DNA of 64,000 nt, taken from contig NZ_JARHUI010000004.1 in NCBI RefSeq assembly GCF_029222925.1, positions 62,001-126,000 of the forward strand, given 5' to 3'. Every line of letters starts with the position of its first letter. Positions within the stretch are counted from its first letter, which is position 1. The position numbers and the translations under genes were made by a program. This document shows, piece by piece, positions 52,547-60,526 of this stretch. Below the pieces are notes generated by a model, which saw nothing but the letters and a program-made list of their open reading frames with translations, had not been told where the DNA came from and ran no database searches. Source of the DNA: Algoriphagus sp. CAU 1675 (GTDB lineage Bacteria; Bacteroidota; Bacteroidia; Cytophagales; Cyclobacteriaceae).

Positions 52547-54175
52547 TTATATGAGAATCCTAACCGGATCTTCAAGCAATCCTTTCAGAGTGAGTAAAAA
52601 GGCAGAACCTACAGCTCCGTCAACTACTCTATGGTCACAAGAAAGGGTTACTTTCATGATGTTTCCGATCTTCATCTGACCATCTTTTACAATCACCGTT
52701 TCCTTGATTCCGCCTACTGCAAGAATACAAGCATCTGGCGGGTTGATGATAGCAGTGAACTCGTCAATTCCAAACATTCCCAGGTTTGAGATGGTGAAGG
52801 TGTTGCCTTCCCAATCCTTTGGCTGAAGCTCTTTGTTTTTGGCCTTTGCACCCAAAGTCTTTGCTTCATTCGAAATTTGGGAAAGGGATTTACTATCAGT
52901 GAATCGGATCACAGGTACAAGAAGTCCCTCTTCCACGGCTACTGCCATTCCGATATGAATGTGCTCATTGTATCGAATTTTATCTCCCAACCAGCTGGAG
53001 TTTACTTTCGGATGCTGACGAAGCGCTGCCGCTGCAGCCTTAATCACCATGTCATTGAAAGAAATCTTAACCGAGGAAATTTCATTCATGCTCTTTCTCG
53101 CCTCAATTGCCTTGTCCATGTTGATTTCCATGGTAAGGTAAAAGTGAGGTGCAGAATACTTGCTCTCTGCCAATCTCTTGGCAATGACTTTTCGCATCTG
53201 AGAGACCTTCTCCTCCGTATAGCTTTCTTGTCCAATTGCAGAAACACCTACCGAAGGGCTTGCTGCTGCCGCTGGAGCTGCAGGAACAAAATTCTCTATA
53301 TCGCGCTTTATAACTCTTCCTGCTTCACCGGAACCAGCTACTTGACGGATATCTATTCCTTTTTCTTCTGCTATCTTTTTTGCTAGTGGAGAAGCCTTTA
53401 GCCTTTCTCCTGCGCCAGTACTTACAGGTGCAGAAACCGCAACTGGTGCAGGAGCTGAAGCTGAGGCAGCTTTTATTTCCTCTTTCTTCGTTTCCACAAC
53501 AGGCGCCTGTTCTTGAGTATCTCCAACAGCTTGTTGTGCCTTCAACAAAGTCTGAAAATCTGCACCTTTTTCACCGATCACTGCAATCACTCCATCAACA
53601 GGCACACTATCACCGGCTTCCACGCCGATATACAACAATGTACCGTCTTCATAGGATTCCAGTTCCATGGTTGCTTTATCGGTTTCCACCTCAGCGATGA
53701 TTTCTCCAGATTTGATTTCATCTCCGACTTTCTTCAACCAGGCAGAGATTGTTCCTTCTTGCATGGTATCCGACATTTTCGGCATTGTGATTACCGTCGC
53801 ATTGATATGAGAGGTATCTATTTTTTCAACTACCGCTTTTTGAGGGGCAACCTCTTTCTTTTCTTCTACTACAGGTGCTTCTTCTTTTGCAGGAGCTGCT
53901 GAACCGTTATCACTAAGTAAGTGATCAAACTTCTCACCCTTTTCACCAATAATGGCAATAATGCCATTTACTGGAACTGCATCTTTTTCATTTACTCCTA
54001 TATATAAAAGGACACCTTCATCGTAGGATTCAAGCTCCATAGTTGCTTTATCGGTTTCAACTTCTGCGAGGATATCTCCAGGCTTGACAGTATCTCCCAC
54101 TTTTTTCAACCATGCAGCGATCACACCTTCTTCCATGGTGTCGCTCATTTTAGGCATTCTGATTATTTCGGCCAT
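52547..54175 (-). CDS. Dihydrolipoamide acyltransferase (E2) of an alpha-keto acid dehydrogenase, pyruvate type
   Basis: 542 residues. Two lipoyl domains (about 1-80 and 130-210) each carry the lipoylated Lys in ETDKATMELES. A Pro/Ala-rich linker precedes a peripheral-subunit-binding domain (ASPLAKKIAEEKGIDIRQV, GSGEAGRVIKRDI, about 260-300), and the catalytic core ends with SCDHRVVDGAVGSAF containing the HRxxDG His. Two lipoyl domains and a PSBD suit the pyruvate dehydrogenase complex (acetyl transfer to CoA), though a 2-oxo acid variant cannot be excluded. The genes for E1 and E3 are not adjacent here. A divergent promoter region separates it from the YheT gene. Confidence 0.95.
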   Translation of the reverse strand: MAEIIRMPKMSDTMEEGVIAAWLKKVGDTVKPGDILAEVETDKATMELESYDEGVLLYIGVNEKDAVPVNGIIAIIGEKGEKFDHLLSDNGSAAPAKEEAPVVEEKKEVAPQKAVVEKIDTSHINATVITMPKMSDTMQEGTISAWLKKVGDEIKSGEIIAEVETDKATMELESYEDGTLLYIGVEAGDSVPVDGVIAVIGEKGADFQTLLKAQQAVGDTQEQAPVVETKKEEIKAASASAPAPVAVSAPVSTGAGERLKASPLAKKIAEEKGIDIRQVAGSGEAGRVIKRDIENFVPAAPAAAASPSVGVSAIGQESYTEEKVSQMRKVIAKRLAESKYSAPHFYLTMEINMDKAIEARKSMNEISSVKISFNDMVIKAAAAALRQHPKVNSSWLGDKIRYNEHIHIGMAVAVEEGLLVPVIRFTDSKSLSQISNEAKTLGAKAKNKELQPKDWEGNTFTISNLGMFGIDEFTAIINPPDACILAVGGIKETVIVKDGQMKIGNIMKVTLSCDHRVVDGAVGSAFLLTLKGLLEDPVRILI

Positions 54176-54294
54176 AGGTTATTGCGCACTAATTCGTTTT
54201 AAAGTGTCCAAAAATAGTTTTTATAAAGTCTTTATTCAAATTTAAAACTAGTATTTTCCCATCGCTAAATACAGCCTTATTTACTACAGCGACA

Positions 54295-55254
54295 ATGCCA
54301 TTGATTTCCTCCAGCTCCTACAAGAGACCTAAGTGGCTGTTTAATGGTCATTTAGAAACAATTTACCCCTCCTTGTTCAGATCTGTCAGGATTCAAAAGC
54401 CTATTCAGGAAAGAATCCAAACTCTTGATGAAGACTTTCTGGAATTGGATTGGTACCGGCAAAACTCCAAGAAACTGATCATTATATCTCATGGTTTGGA
54501 AGGAAACAGCAACAGACCGTATATGTTGGGAATGTGTGATATTTTTTTCAAAAATCAGTATGATGTATTGACATGGAACTTCAGAGGCTGCGGCTCAGAA
54601 TTAAATAAAAATGCAATATTTTATCATTCCGGAGCCACCTACGACCTAGATGAAGTAATCAAACACGCAGAAAAGGATTACGAAGAAATTTACTTAGTTG
54701 GTTTCAGCCTTGGTGGAAACCTTACCTTGAAATACCTTGGTGAAAAAGGAGAGCAATGCAAGAAAGTTAAAAAAGGGGTAGCTATCTCCGTCCCCCTTCA
54801 TTTATCCAGTTCCAGTAAAAAAATTTCAAGCACCTCAAATATGCTATATTCAAAACGGTTTTTGAAAACACTTCGAAAAAAAGTCATTCAAAAAGCGGCA
54901 TTTCACCCAAAAGAAATTAAGCTTGAGTTCCTTGATAAGATTAAAACACTGTCAGATTTTGACGAGTATTACACTGGGCCTTTGCATGGTTTTGGAGACG
55001 CAGAAGAATATTATGAGACCAACTCCTCTCTTTACTTTTTGCCCCAAATCAAAGTCCCAACCTTGATTCTAAATGCCCTCAATGACCCTTTTTTAAGCAA
55101 ACTTTGCTTCCCTCACCAGCTAGCCAGTGAACTTCAAAAAGTATACTTTGAATTTCCGGAGCATGGCGGCCATGTGGGCTTCAGCCCAATCCAAACCAAA
55201 AATCCTTATTATTCTGAGCAAAGGGCATTTGAATTTATAAGTCCCGATATCTAA
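54295..55254 (+). CDS. YheT-family alpha/beta hydrolase
   Basis: 319 residues of the YheT/EMB8-like hydrolases. The start SYKRPKWLFNGHLETIYPS is typical (family GNxHLQTI). The nucleophile elbow is GFSLGG, the acid Asp in NALNDPF and the catalytic His in EHGGHVGF; LIIISHGLEGNSNRPYMLG carries the oxyanion region. No signal peptide is seen. Substrates are unknown; homologs are predicted carboxylesterases or lipid hydrolases. It is the first of a plus-strand series and is followed 27 bp later by the SRAP gene. Confidence 0.9.
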   Translation: MPLISSSSYKRPKWLFNGHLETIYPSLFRSVRIQKPIQERIQTLDEDFLELDWYRQNSKKLIIISHGLEGNSNRPYMLGMCDIFFKNQYDVLTWNFRGCGSELNKNAIFYHSGATYDLDEVIKHAEKDYEEIYLVGFSLGGNLTLKYLGEKGEQCKKVKKGVAISVPLHLSSSSKKISSTSNMLYSKRFLKTLRKKVIQKAAFHPKEIKLEFLDKIKTLSDFDEYYTGPLHGFGDAEEYYETNSSLYFLPQIKVPTLILNALNDPFLSKLCFPHQLASELQKVYFEFPEHGGHVGFSPIQTKNPYYSEQRAFEFISPDI

Positions 55255-55281
55255 CTTCCAGTCCTATTAAATCAATATACC

Positions 55282-55980
55282 ATGTGCGGTCGATATTCAT
55301 TAAGTAAAAGTAAAATTGAACTGGAAGAGCGCTTTCAGGCAGAGATGCTCGCTGATTTCAAACCCAGGTACAATATCGCTCCCACACAACTGGTACCGGT
55401 GATCACTTCCCAAAGCCCAAAGGGATTTTCCTTTTTTTATTGGGGAATTACGCCTGAATTTGGACAAAATCGTCCAGTAGCCCAAAAACTCATCAACGCA
55501 AAAGCCGAAACGGTCGGCGAAAAAGTCTCCTTTAAAAACTCTTTTCAAAAGCGTAGATGTCTGATTCCTGCAGATGGTTTTTATGAATGGAAACGACTCG
55601 GGAAAAAAACCAAAATCCCCTATCGATTCACTGTTCGAGATGAAGAACTCTTTGCTTTTGCAGGGATTTGGGAAGAGTTTGAAAATGTAAATGGAGAATC
55701 ACAGCACACTTTTTTAATCCTGACCACCACACCAAATGAAACCGTGGGTGAGATCCACGACCGAATGCCTGTCATCCTAAATAAAGAGGATGAAAAGAAA
55801 TGGTTAGACAGCTATACTTCAGAAAATGATCTTCTAGCCATGCTCAAGCCATACGATGCTGAAAAAATGGTGAGCTATACAGTTTCTAATCTGGTCAATT
55901 CTGTCCAAAATGACTCCCCTGCACTGATCAAAAAAACATTACCCATAGACCAACATGGGAATTACACCCTGTTCGGTTAA
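55282..55980 (+). CDS. SRAP-family protein (YedK/HMCES)
   Basis: 232 residues. The invariant N-terminal MCGRYSLSK supplies Cys2, which after removal of Met forms a thiazolidine link with abasic sites in single-stranded DNA to protect them. Other active-site residues are Asn in YNIAPTQ, Glu in ADGFYEWKR and His in EIHDRMPVIL. INAKAETVGEK is also typical. Length is the family norm. It is encoded in many genomes near SOS genes, but here it is followed by a KAS III gene, 85 bp away. Confidence 0.95.
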   Translation: MCGRYSLSKSKIELEERFQAEMLADFKPRYNIAPTQLVPVITSQSPKGFSFFYWGITPEFGQNRPVAQKLINAKAETVGEKVSFKNSFQKRRCLIPADGFYEWKRLGKKTKIPYRFTVRDEELFAFAGIWEEFENVNGESQHTFLILTTTPNETVGEIHDRMPVILNKEDEKKWLDSYTSENDLLAMLKPYDAEKMVSYTVSNLVNSVQNDSPALIKKTLPIDQHGNYTLFG

Positions 55981-56065
55981 ATCAAACGTTTATAGAAAAC
56001 TATTGTGGGTTCAGAACGGAAGTTCCGATATTCGTTCTCAGTATTAATCAGAAAACCCAAATACC

Positions 56066-57064
56066 ATGTATAAATCCAGAATTTTAGGAGTTGGCCACTA
56101 TGTTCCTGAGCGCACTGTGACCAATGATGACTTATCCAAAATGATGGATACCAACAATGATTGGATCGTAGAACGAACTGGAATCCGGACTAGACATTGG
56201 TTTACACCAGGCGTGGACACAGTCACCAATATGTCCAAAAAAGCAACCGAAATGGCTTTGGAAAGAGCAGGTGTAGGAGCTGAGGACATTGACTTTATCA
56301 TTTTTGCAACCATTACCCCTGATTACTTTATCCCTGGAAACGGGGTATTACTTCAGAGAGAATTAAACTTTAGAAATATAGGAGCACTTGATATTCGAAA
56401 CGCCTGTTCAGGATTCATTTACGCCCTTTCTATCGCAGACCAATTCATCAAAACCGGGATGTACAAAAAGGTCCTGGTAGTGGGAGCTGAAATCCAATCC
56501 TCTGCTTTGGACAAATCAGACGAAGGTAGATCCAGTGCAGTGATTTTTGCGGATGGAGCGGGAGCAGCAGTTTTAGGAGCCGTAGAATCGGATCAACCGG
56601 GGATTCTATCCACTCACTTACATTCCCAAGGTCAATACGCTGAGGAGTTGTACTGCAAAGACCCGGGGAGTAGCCGGGAGGTAAGGATTTCTCAAGAAAT
56701 GATTGATTCAGGAAGTTTTTTTGTAAAAATGAACGGGAATGCGGTTTTCAAACATGCGGTGGTTCGGTTTATGGAAGTCATTCAGGAAGCTTTGGATCAC
56801 AATGGTCTGGACAAATCGGCAATTGACCTACTGGTTCCGCATCAAGCCAACCTTCGGATCAGTCAGTACATTCAACAAAAACTAGAACTTCCTGACGAAA
56901 AAGTGTTCAATAATATCATGCACTTAGGAAACACAACAGCTGGAACCATCCCTATTGCCTTAAGTGAAGCTTGGGAGCAAGGAAAAATTAAGGAAGGTGA
57001 TTTGATTTGTTTGGCTGCATTTGGTTCTGGGTTTACCTGGGCCTCTGCGCTATTAAATTGGTAA
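56066..57064 (+). CDS. 3-oxoacyl-ACP synthase III family protein (FabH-like)
   Basis: 332 residues of a KAS III condensing enzyme. The catalytic triad is visible: Cys114 in NACSGF, His259 in VPHQANLRI and Asn289 in GNTTAGTIP. The N-terminal WIVERTGIRTRHW is also typical. It could be housekeeping FabH (acetyl-CoA with malonyl-ACP) or a related ketosynthase used in a special lipid; the YFIPGNGVLLQRELN region is divergent from enterobacterial FabH. No other fab gene is adjacent. A hypothetical gene starts 1 bp after its stop. Confidence 0.92.
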   Translation: MYKSRILGVGHYVPERTVTNDDLSKMMDTNNDWIVERTGIRTRHWFTPGVDTVTNMSKKATEMALERAGVGAEDIDFIIFATITPDYFIPGNGVLLQRELNFRNIGALDIRNACSGFIYALSIADQFIKTGMYKKVLVVGAEIQSSALDKSDEGRSSAVIFADGAGAAVLGAVESDQPGILSTHLHSQGQYAEELYCKDPGSSREVRISQEMIDSGSFFVKMNGNAVFKHAVVRFMEVIQEALDHNGLDKSAIDLLVPHQANLRISQYIQQKLELPDEKVFNNIMHLGNTTAGTIPIALSEAWEQGKIKEGDLICLAAFGSGFTWASALLNW

Positions 57065-57065
57065 A

Positions 57066-57620
57066 ATGACCGATACCCAGCAATTGGATCTTGACCTTTG
57101 GCTGAATGAGGAAATTGTTCGACGCCAAAACCGCCTAAAGCTGAATTTCGAGATTATCCTCGGTGAGGTTGCAGATTCATTTACCCAAAAATCACTACAG
57201 GAAATCCACCCAAATTCAAAAGGAAAAAAACTCTCCCGTGGGAATGACTTGATGGGGCTACCCTATCAGGTTTTGGATTTTGTCAGGGATTTTGACTGGG
57301 AAATCGGCCTCAATTTGCGGCTTCTTAATTGGTTTGGAAAGGGATTTTATCTTTTGGCATTAGTTGGGAAAAGGGATTTTGGAAAAATAGACTTATCCAA
57401 TTCTCAGTTTGAAATTTGCAGATGGGAAAACCCATTTGATTATCCCGAACTAATTTCAGAATCCTCTTCCAATCCAATTAGCGGTCAACCCGAATTTATC
57501 CAATGGGCAAAAAAAATCGATATTGTTCCTGAGCCAGATAAGACCAAAGACATACTGATTGAAGAAGTAAAAAAAGTCTTTACAATACTTCAGGAGCATC
57601 TGGCAAAAAACCAGAATTAA
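57066..57620 (+). CDS. Hypothetical protein coupled to the KAS III gene
   Basis: 184 residues, with no signal peptide or membrane helix. I do not recognise a family. The N-terminal half is charged and helical (MTDTQQLDLDLWLNEEIVRR); the middle has LPYQVLDFVRDFDWEIGLNL and a hydrophobic WFGKGFYLLALVGKRDFGK; the C-terminus is a basic/acidic helix (ILIEEVKKVFTILQEHL). The gene begins 1 bp after the KAS III stop, so they are surely co-transcribed and probably translationally coupled. A link to lipid or envelope synthesis is inference. Confidence 0.6.
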   Translation: MTDTQQLDLDLWLNEEIVRRQNRLKLNFEIILGEVADSFTQKSLQEIHPNSKGKKLSRGNDLMGLPYQVLDFVRDFDWEIGLNLRLLNWFGKGFYLLALVGKRDFGKIDLSNSQFEICRWENPFDYPELISESSSNPISGQPEFIQWAKKIDIVPEPDKTKDILIEEVKKVFTILQEHLAKNQN

Positions 57621-57729
57621 GTTATTTTTAAACAGGATTTAAATTCATCCGTACAATACAACCGATTGTCCGTTTCAAATAATTCTGAAAATTAAGAGTT
57701 ATCTTTTTATCAGAAGAAAACAGTTATTT

Positions 57730-59295
57730 ATGAGATATTCCTTCATCCTCTTTTTATTTATAAGTCTTCGGCTTTTTGGACAGGAATCAACCGTGGTTAA
57801 ACTCTATAACCAAGACTCCACTATTTTGGCTACAGGAGTGATGGCCAATTCGAAAATGGAAGGATTGTGGAAATACTATAATCTTACTACCAACACCTTG
57901 ATTTCGGAAGGGACTTACAAAGGTGGAGTACGTGAAGGAGTTTGGAATACTTTCAATTCAGCCGGAAAACAAATATTGAAAGTAGAGTATAAAAGTGGGA
58001 AGCTCTTTGGCCAAGCACAAATTTTCGATAACGAAGGCTACCTAAAAAGGCAAATGATCTTTCAAGATTCTGTTATAGTAGGGAAGTTTATTGAGTTTTA
58101 TGGGAAAGAAAATCAGCCGTCTTACGTAGAGCCAGACCAGGTGTTTATAGAAGGTCAATATGAGAATGGAAAGAAAACAGGCCAATGGATAGAATTCCAC
58201 CCCTTTGGTGAAGTTGCCAAGCGAGAATTTTATGTAAATGACCTAAAAGAAGGCCCATATCTGGAATATGATCCAAACGGAGAACTTCTTACAGAAGCTA
58301 CCTATAAAAAGGGGAAACTGGAAGGTGGGTATAAATCCTATAGTTTCCTAAACTATGTTGAAGAAGAAGGTGAGTATAAAAACGGACATAAAATAGGCCA
58401 ATGGCTGAGGTATTTTCCTGCGACAAAGGTTATTTCCGCCGAGGAATATTTTGACGAAATTGGAAATCGGGTCGGAGTTTGGAAATATTATTATGAGAAC
58501 AAGCGGCTCGCCAGAATCGAAAAATATGAAAACGGCATTGCCGTAGGAACTTGGGAGGAATATTTCCCCAACAGATCAATCGCAAAAAGAAAAACCTATG
58601 AGTTAGGTGTGCCTGTTGGAGATTATGTTGAATACCATAGTTCAGGTGAACTATCTGTAACTGGACAGTATGAGAATGGTATGAAGACAGGGCTCTGGAA
58701 AAGCTATTTTCCAGACGGAGTTCTCTACTCTATTGGGGAATACCGGAATGATCTCAAAAGTGGATTATGGAAATATTTCAACAAAATTGGGATTTTGATT
58801 GCAGAAGGAGAATATAGTCTAGGTCTAGAAAACGGGCAGTGGTTTTATTATTATGACGGTGGACAGCTCAAATCCGTGGGAAGCTATGAATTGGGTTTTG
58901 AAAACGGAATCTGGGGGCTTTTTTATGACAACAAACAACTGACTCAGGAAGAATTTTGGGACAACGGCCGATTGATGAATGTTTCTGACTACAATTCTTA
59001 CGATGGTAGCAAAAAATACGACAAAGGAACTTTAAAAGACGGGGATGGAACCCGAATCACCTATTATATTAATGGTAAAAAAGAATCTGAAGGCAATTTC
59101 AAATCTGGAAAAGCGGAAGGAACCTGGACCTTTTTCCATGAAAACGGCAGAAAAGCTTCCGAAGGACAAATGATAGACGGTAAAAAAGAAGGGGCTTGGA
59201 AATATTACAATACAGCAGGAAGACTGGAGGACCTCATCAACTATAAAAATGACGAGGTAGTACAAAATCAATTAGAGCCTCTAATTCAGTTTTAA
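57730..59295 (+). CDS. Secreted MORN-variant repeat protein
   Basis: 521 residues. Signal peptide at 1-17 (ISLRLFGQ) followed by about 18 tandem MORN-variant repeats of roughly 22-25 residues, each with a core of GxYxNGKKxGxWxxYxxxG type. Examples are EGQYENGKKTGQWIEFHPFG, TGQYENGMKTGLWKSYFPDG and EGNFKSGKAEGTWTFFHENG. Such repeats form a beta-meander and occur in proteins often labelled YwqK-like antitoxins, a name that says little here. No catalytic region is visible. Surface or periplasmic location is likely, with protein or membrane contact as the probable role. Confidence 0.85.
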   Translation: MRYSFILFLFISLRLFGQESTVVKLYNQDSTILATGVMANSKMEGLWKYYNLTTNTLISEGTYKGGVREGVWNTFNSAGKQILKVEYKSGKLFGQAQIFDNEGYLKRQMIFQDSVIVGKFIEFYGKENQPSYVEPDQVFIEGQYENGKKTGQWIEFHPFGEVAKREFYVNDLKEGPYLEYDPNGELLTEATYKKGKLEGGYKSYSFLNYVEEEGEYKNGHKIGQWLRYFPATKVISAEEYFDEIGNRVGVWKYYYENKRLARIEKYENGIAVGTWEEYFPNRSIAKRKTYELGVPVGDYVEYHSSGELSVTGQYENGMKTGLWKSYFPDGVLYSIGEYRNDLKSGLWKYFNKIGILIAEGEYSLGLENGQWFYYYDGGQLKSVGSYELGFENGIWGLFYDNKQLTQEEFWDNGRLMNVSDYNSYDGSKKYDKGTLKDGDGTRITYYINGKKESEGNFKSGKAEGTWTFFHENGRKASEGQMIDGKKEGAWKYYNTAGRLEDLINYKNDEVVQNQLEPLIQF

Positions 59296-59334
59296 AACTT
59301 TTACTCTTTTCAATGGTTTTAGAAAGAAAAAGCC

Positions 59335-59508
59335 ATGTTTAAAATATTTAAAAAGAAAAGTGAACTCGAAAAGCTGAAGGAACAATATGCAAACCTGCTT
59401 TCTGAAGCTCACAAATTATCTCATATCAATCGGACGGCATCAGATAAGCTTTTGGCAGAGGCAGAGAAAATTGGAATAAAAATCGATCAAATCAATCAGA
59501 AATCATAA
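59335..59508 (+). CDS. Small Lacal_2735/DUF6435-type protein
   Basis: 57 residues starting MFKIFKKKSELEKLKEQYAN, then LLSEAHKLSHINRTASDK, LLAEAEKIGIKIDQI and ending NQKS. The basic amphipathic start and the SHINRTASDKL block match the small Bacteroidota family called Lacal_2735 or DUF6435, always about 55-60 residues. It is a single helical hairpin with no catalytic residue. The N-terminus could bind a membrane surface. It follows the MORN gene by 39 bp and may share its transcript. Function is unknown. Confidence 0.8.
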   Translation: MFKIFKKKSELEKLKEQYANLLSEAHKLSHINRTASDKLLAEAEKIGIKIDQINQKS

Positions 59509-59534
59509 AAAAAACAGTAAAGGAATAATTCATA

Positions 59535-59542
59535 TATTTTTG
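59535..59542 (+). promoter_or_regulatory. Candidate -7 element for a small RNA
   Basis: TATTTTTG fits TAnnTTTG exactly, 26 bp after the preceding stop. No TTTG at the usual -33 spacing is visible. It would drive a short transcript starting near 59549. Confidence 0.35.
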
Positions 59543-59548
59543 ATATTC

Positions 59549-59690
59549 AATTAATTATATTAAATTAAATTCCTTTTATGGTAATGTCCGGAAAGATTTT
59601 TTTTCTAAGTTGATTAGTAAATTTTAAGGGTGATTAAGTTTCGGACATCTATTTTAACCTTTTTGAAAGCCCGGGATACCGGGCTTTTCC
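59549..59690 (+). ncRNA. Candidate small RNA between the Lacal_2735-type and cupin genes
   Basis: A stretch of about 140 nt lies between an exact -7-like box and an intrinsic terminator, with no protein longer than a few residues. It includes an inverted repeat, ATGTCCG (59584-59590) with CGGACAT (59642-59648), extending to 10 bp with one G-T pair. The alternative is that this is simply a long 3' untranslated region of the 57-aa gene. The inferred start and therefore the extent are approximate. Confidence 0.3.
59666..59690 (+). terminator. Intrinsic terminator at 59.7 kb
   Basis: The stem AAAGCCCGG/CCGGGCTTT (59666-59674 and 59679-59687) with a 4-nt loop and a TTTTCCTTT tail is oriented for the plus strand. 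It also precedes the end of the minus-strand cupin gene (59697). Confidence 0.8.
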
Positions 59691-59696
59691 TTTAAA

Positions 59697-60218
59697 TTAT
59701 TTTCTTGAATAATCGTCCTCCAAGCGAACTATATCATTTTCGTCTGAGGGGTTTTGAGGATCAGAATGCACCCAAATTTCGGCCACGACTCCCCAATTTT
59801 CCATGCCGACCAGCCTATGCCTCTCCCCTTTGGACAATGAAACAGTCTCCCCGGTTTTCATGAACTCCAAAGGTCCCAGATTATCATCTTGGCTTCTTAC
59901 AATTCCCGCATCTCCACTAATCAGTTTCCAAAGCTCCGAGCGTCTAAAATGATATTGCCAAGATAGTTTTTGATGTGGGGCAACCAACAAAAATTTCGGA
60001 CTTAGTTTTTGACTAAGTTGCTGCTCCGACATTTCTACATCTTGGAAAAACTTGTTTTTAAATTCCCTGATTTGTTTTTCATCTATCACAAAAAAACCTC
60101 CCCAAGGCCGAGCTGAATCCTTTTCTGAAATTCGTAACCCCTCCTGCCTCAAATACTTTTCCACCTGCTCAAAAACCTCTTCTTTCGAAGAAGCAGGACT
60201 AATTTCATTCAAAATCAT
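59697..60218 (-). CDS. Cupin protein, mannose-6-phosphate isomerase type II-like
   Basis: 173 residues with one cupin domain. The N-terminal RPWGGFFVIDE is the PWG motif that opens the isomerase half of GMP/mannose-6-phosphate isomerases. LVAPHQKLSWQYHFRRSELWKLISGDAG supplies two of the usual metal-binding His (family HxH becomes QYHFRRSE), and SKGERHRLVGMENWGVVAEIWVH carries the second cupin motif. Relatives in Bacteroidota have been called phosphoheptose isomerases, without proof. It is a lone minus-strand gene with a 308-bp AT-rich gap before it. Confidence 0.75.
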   Translation of the reverse strand: MILNEISPASSKEEVFEQVEKYLRQEGLRISEKDSARPWGGFFVIDEKQIREFKNKFFQDVEMSEQQLSQKLSPKFLLVAPHQKLSWQYHFRRSELWKLISGDAGIVRSQDDNLGPLEFMKTGETVSLSKGERHRLVGMENWGVVAEIWVHSDPQNPSDENDIVRLEDDYSRK

Positions 60219-60526
60219 ATAGCAAACTTATTTTTGCCCAAACATAAAAATTTTGCCTCTCAAGAGCTAACTAAAATTAAAAGCAACGAGTATATGCAAT
60301 TATCAGGTCCAACATTTTGATTCCATCTAACTGACTCAACCTCCTCTCTCTCAAGCTTAAAATCGAGAACAAATTTTATATCAAACCTAAAATCTTTCCC
60401 CATTTAATCCCCAGAATAAAAATAAATTCAATTTCCTCTATTTATCTACCTGTTCTTTCCTGATTTTTTTCTGAAAGTATTTTTTGAAACCTAAAAATTC
60501 CCTTAATTCAGGCATAACTTAGAATC
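60219..60526. other. AT-rich intergenic region between cupin and ROK genes
   Basis: 308 bp that must contain divergent promoters. A TATTTTTTG run at about 60478-60486 resembles a -7 element with one extra T, 41 bp before the ROK gene start. I found no repeats, RNA genes or small proteins. Confidence 0.5.

Noticed and set aside
52877-53386. Plus-strand open frame opposite the E2 gene
   Set aside because: Antisense to the catalytic core; composition is typical of a shadow frame.
57730-59295. Possible direct DNA repeats or CRISPR-like array
   Set aside because: The periodicity is in the protein (MORN-variant repeats); the DNA copies diverge and there are no constant spacers.
57730-59295. YwqK antitoxin of a toxin-antitoxin system
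   Set aside because: The label comes from the MORN-variant repeat family; the protein is exported and no toxin gene is adjacent.
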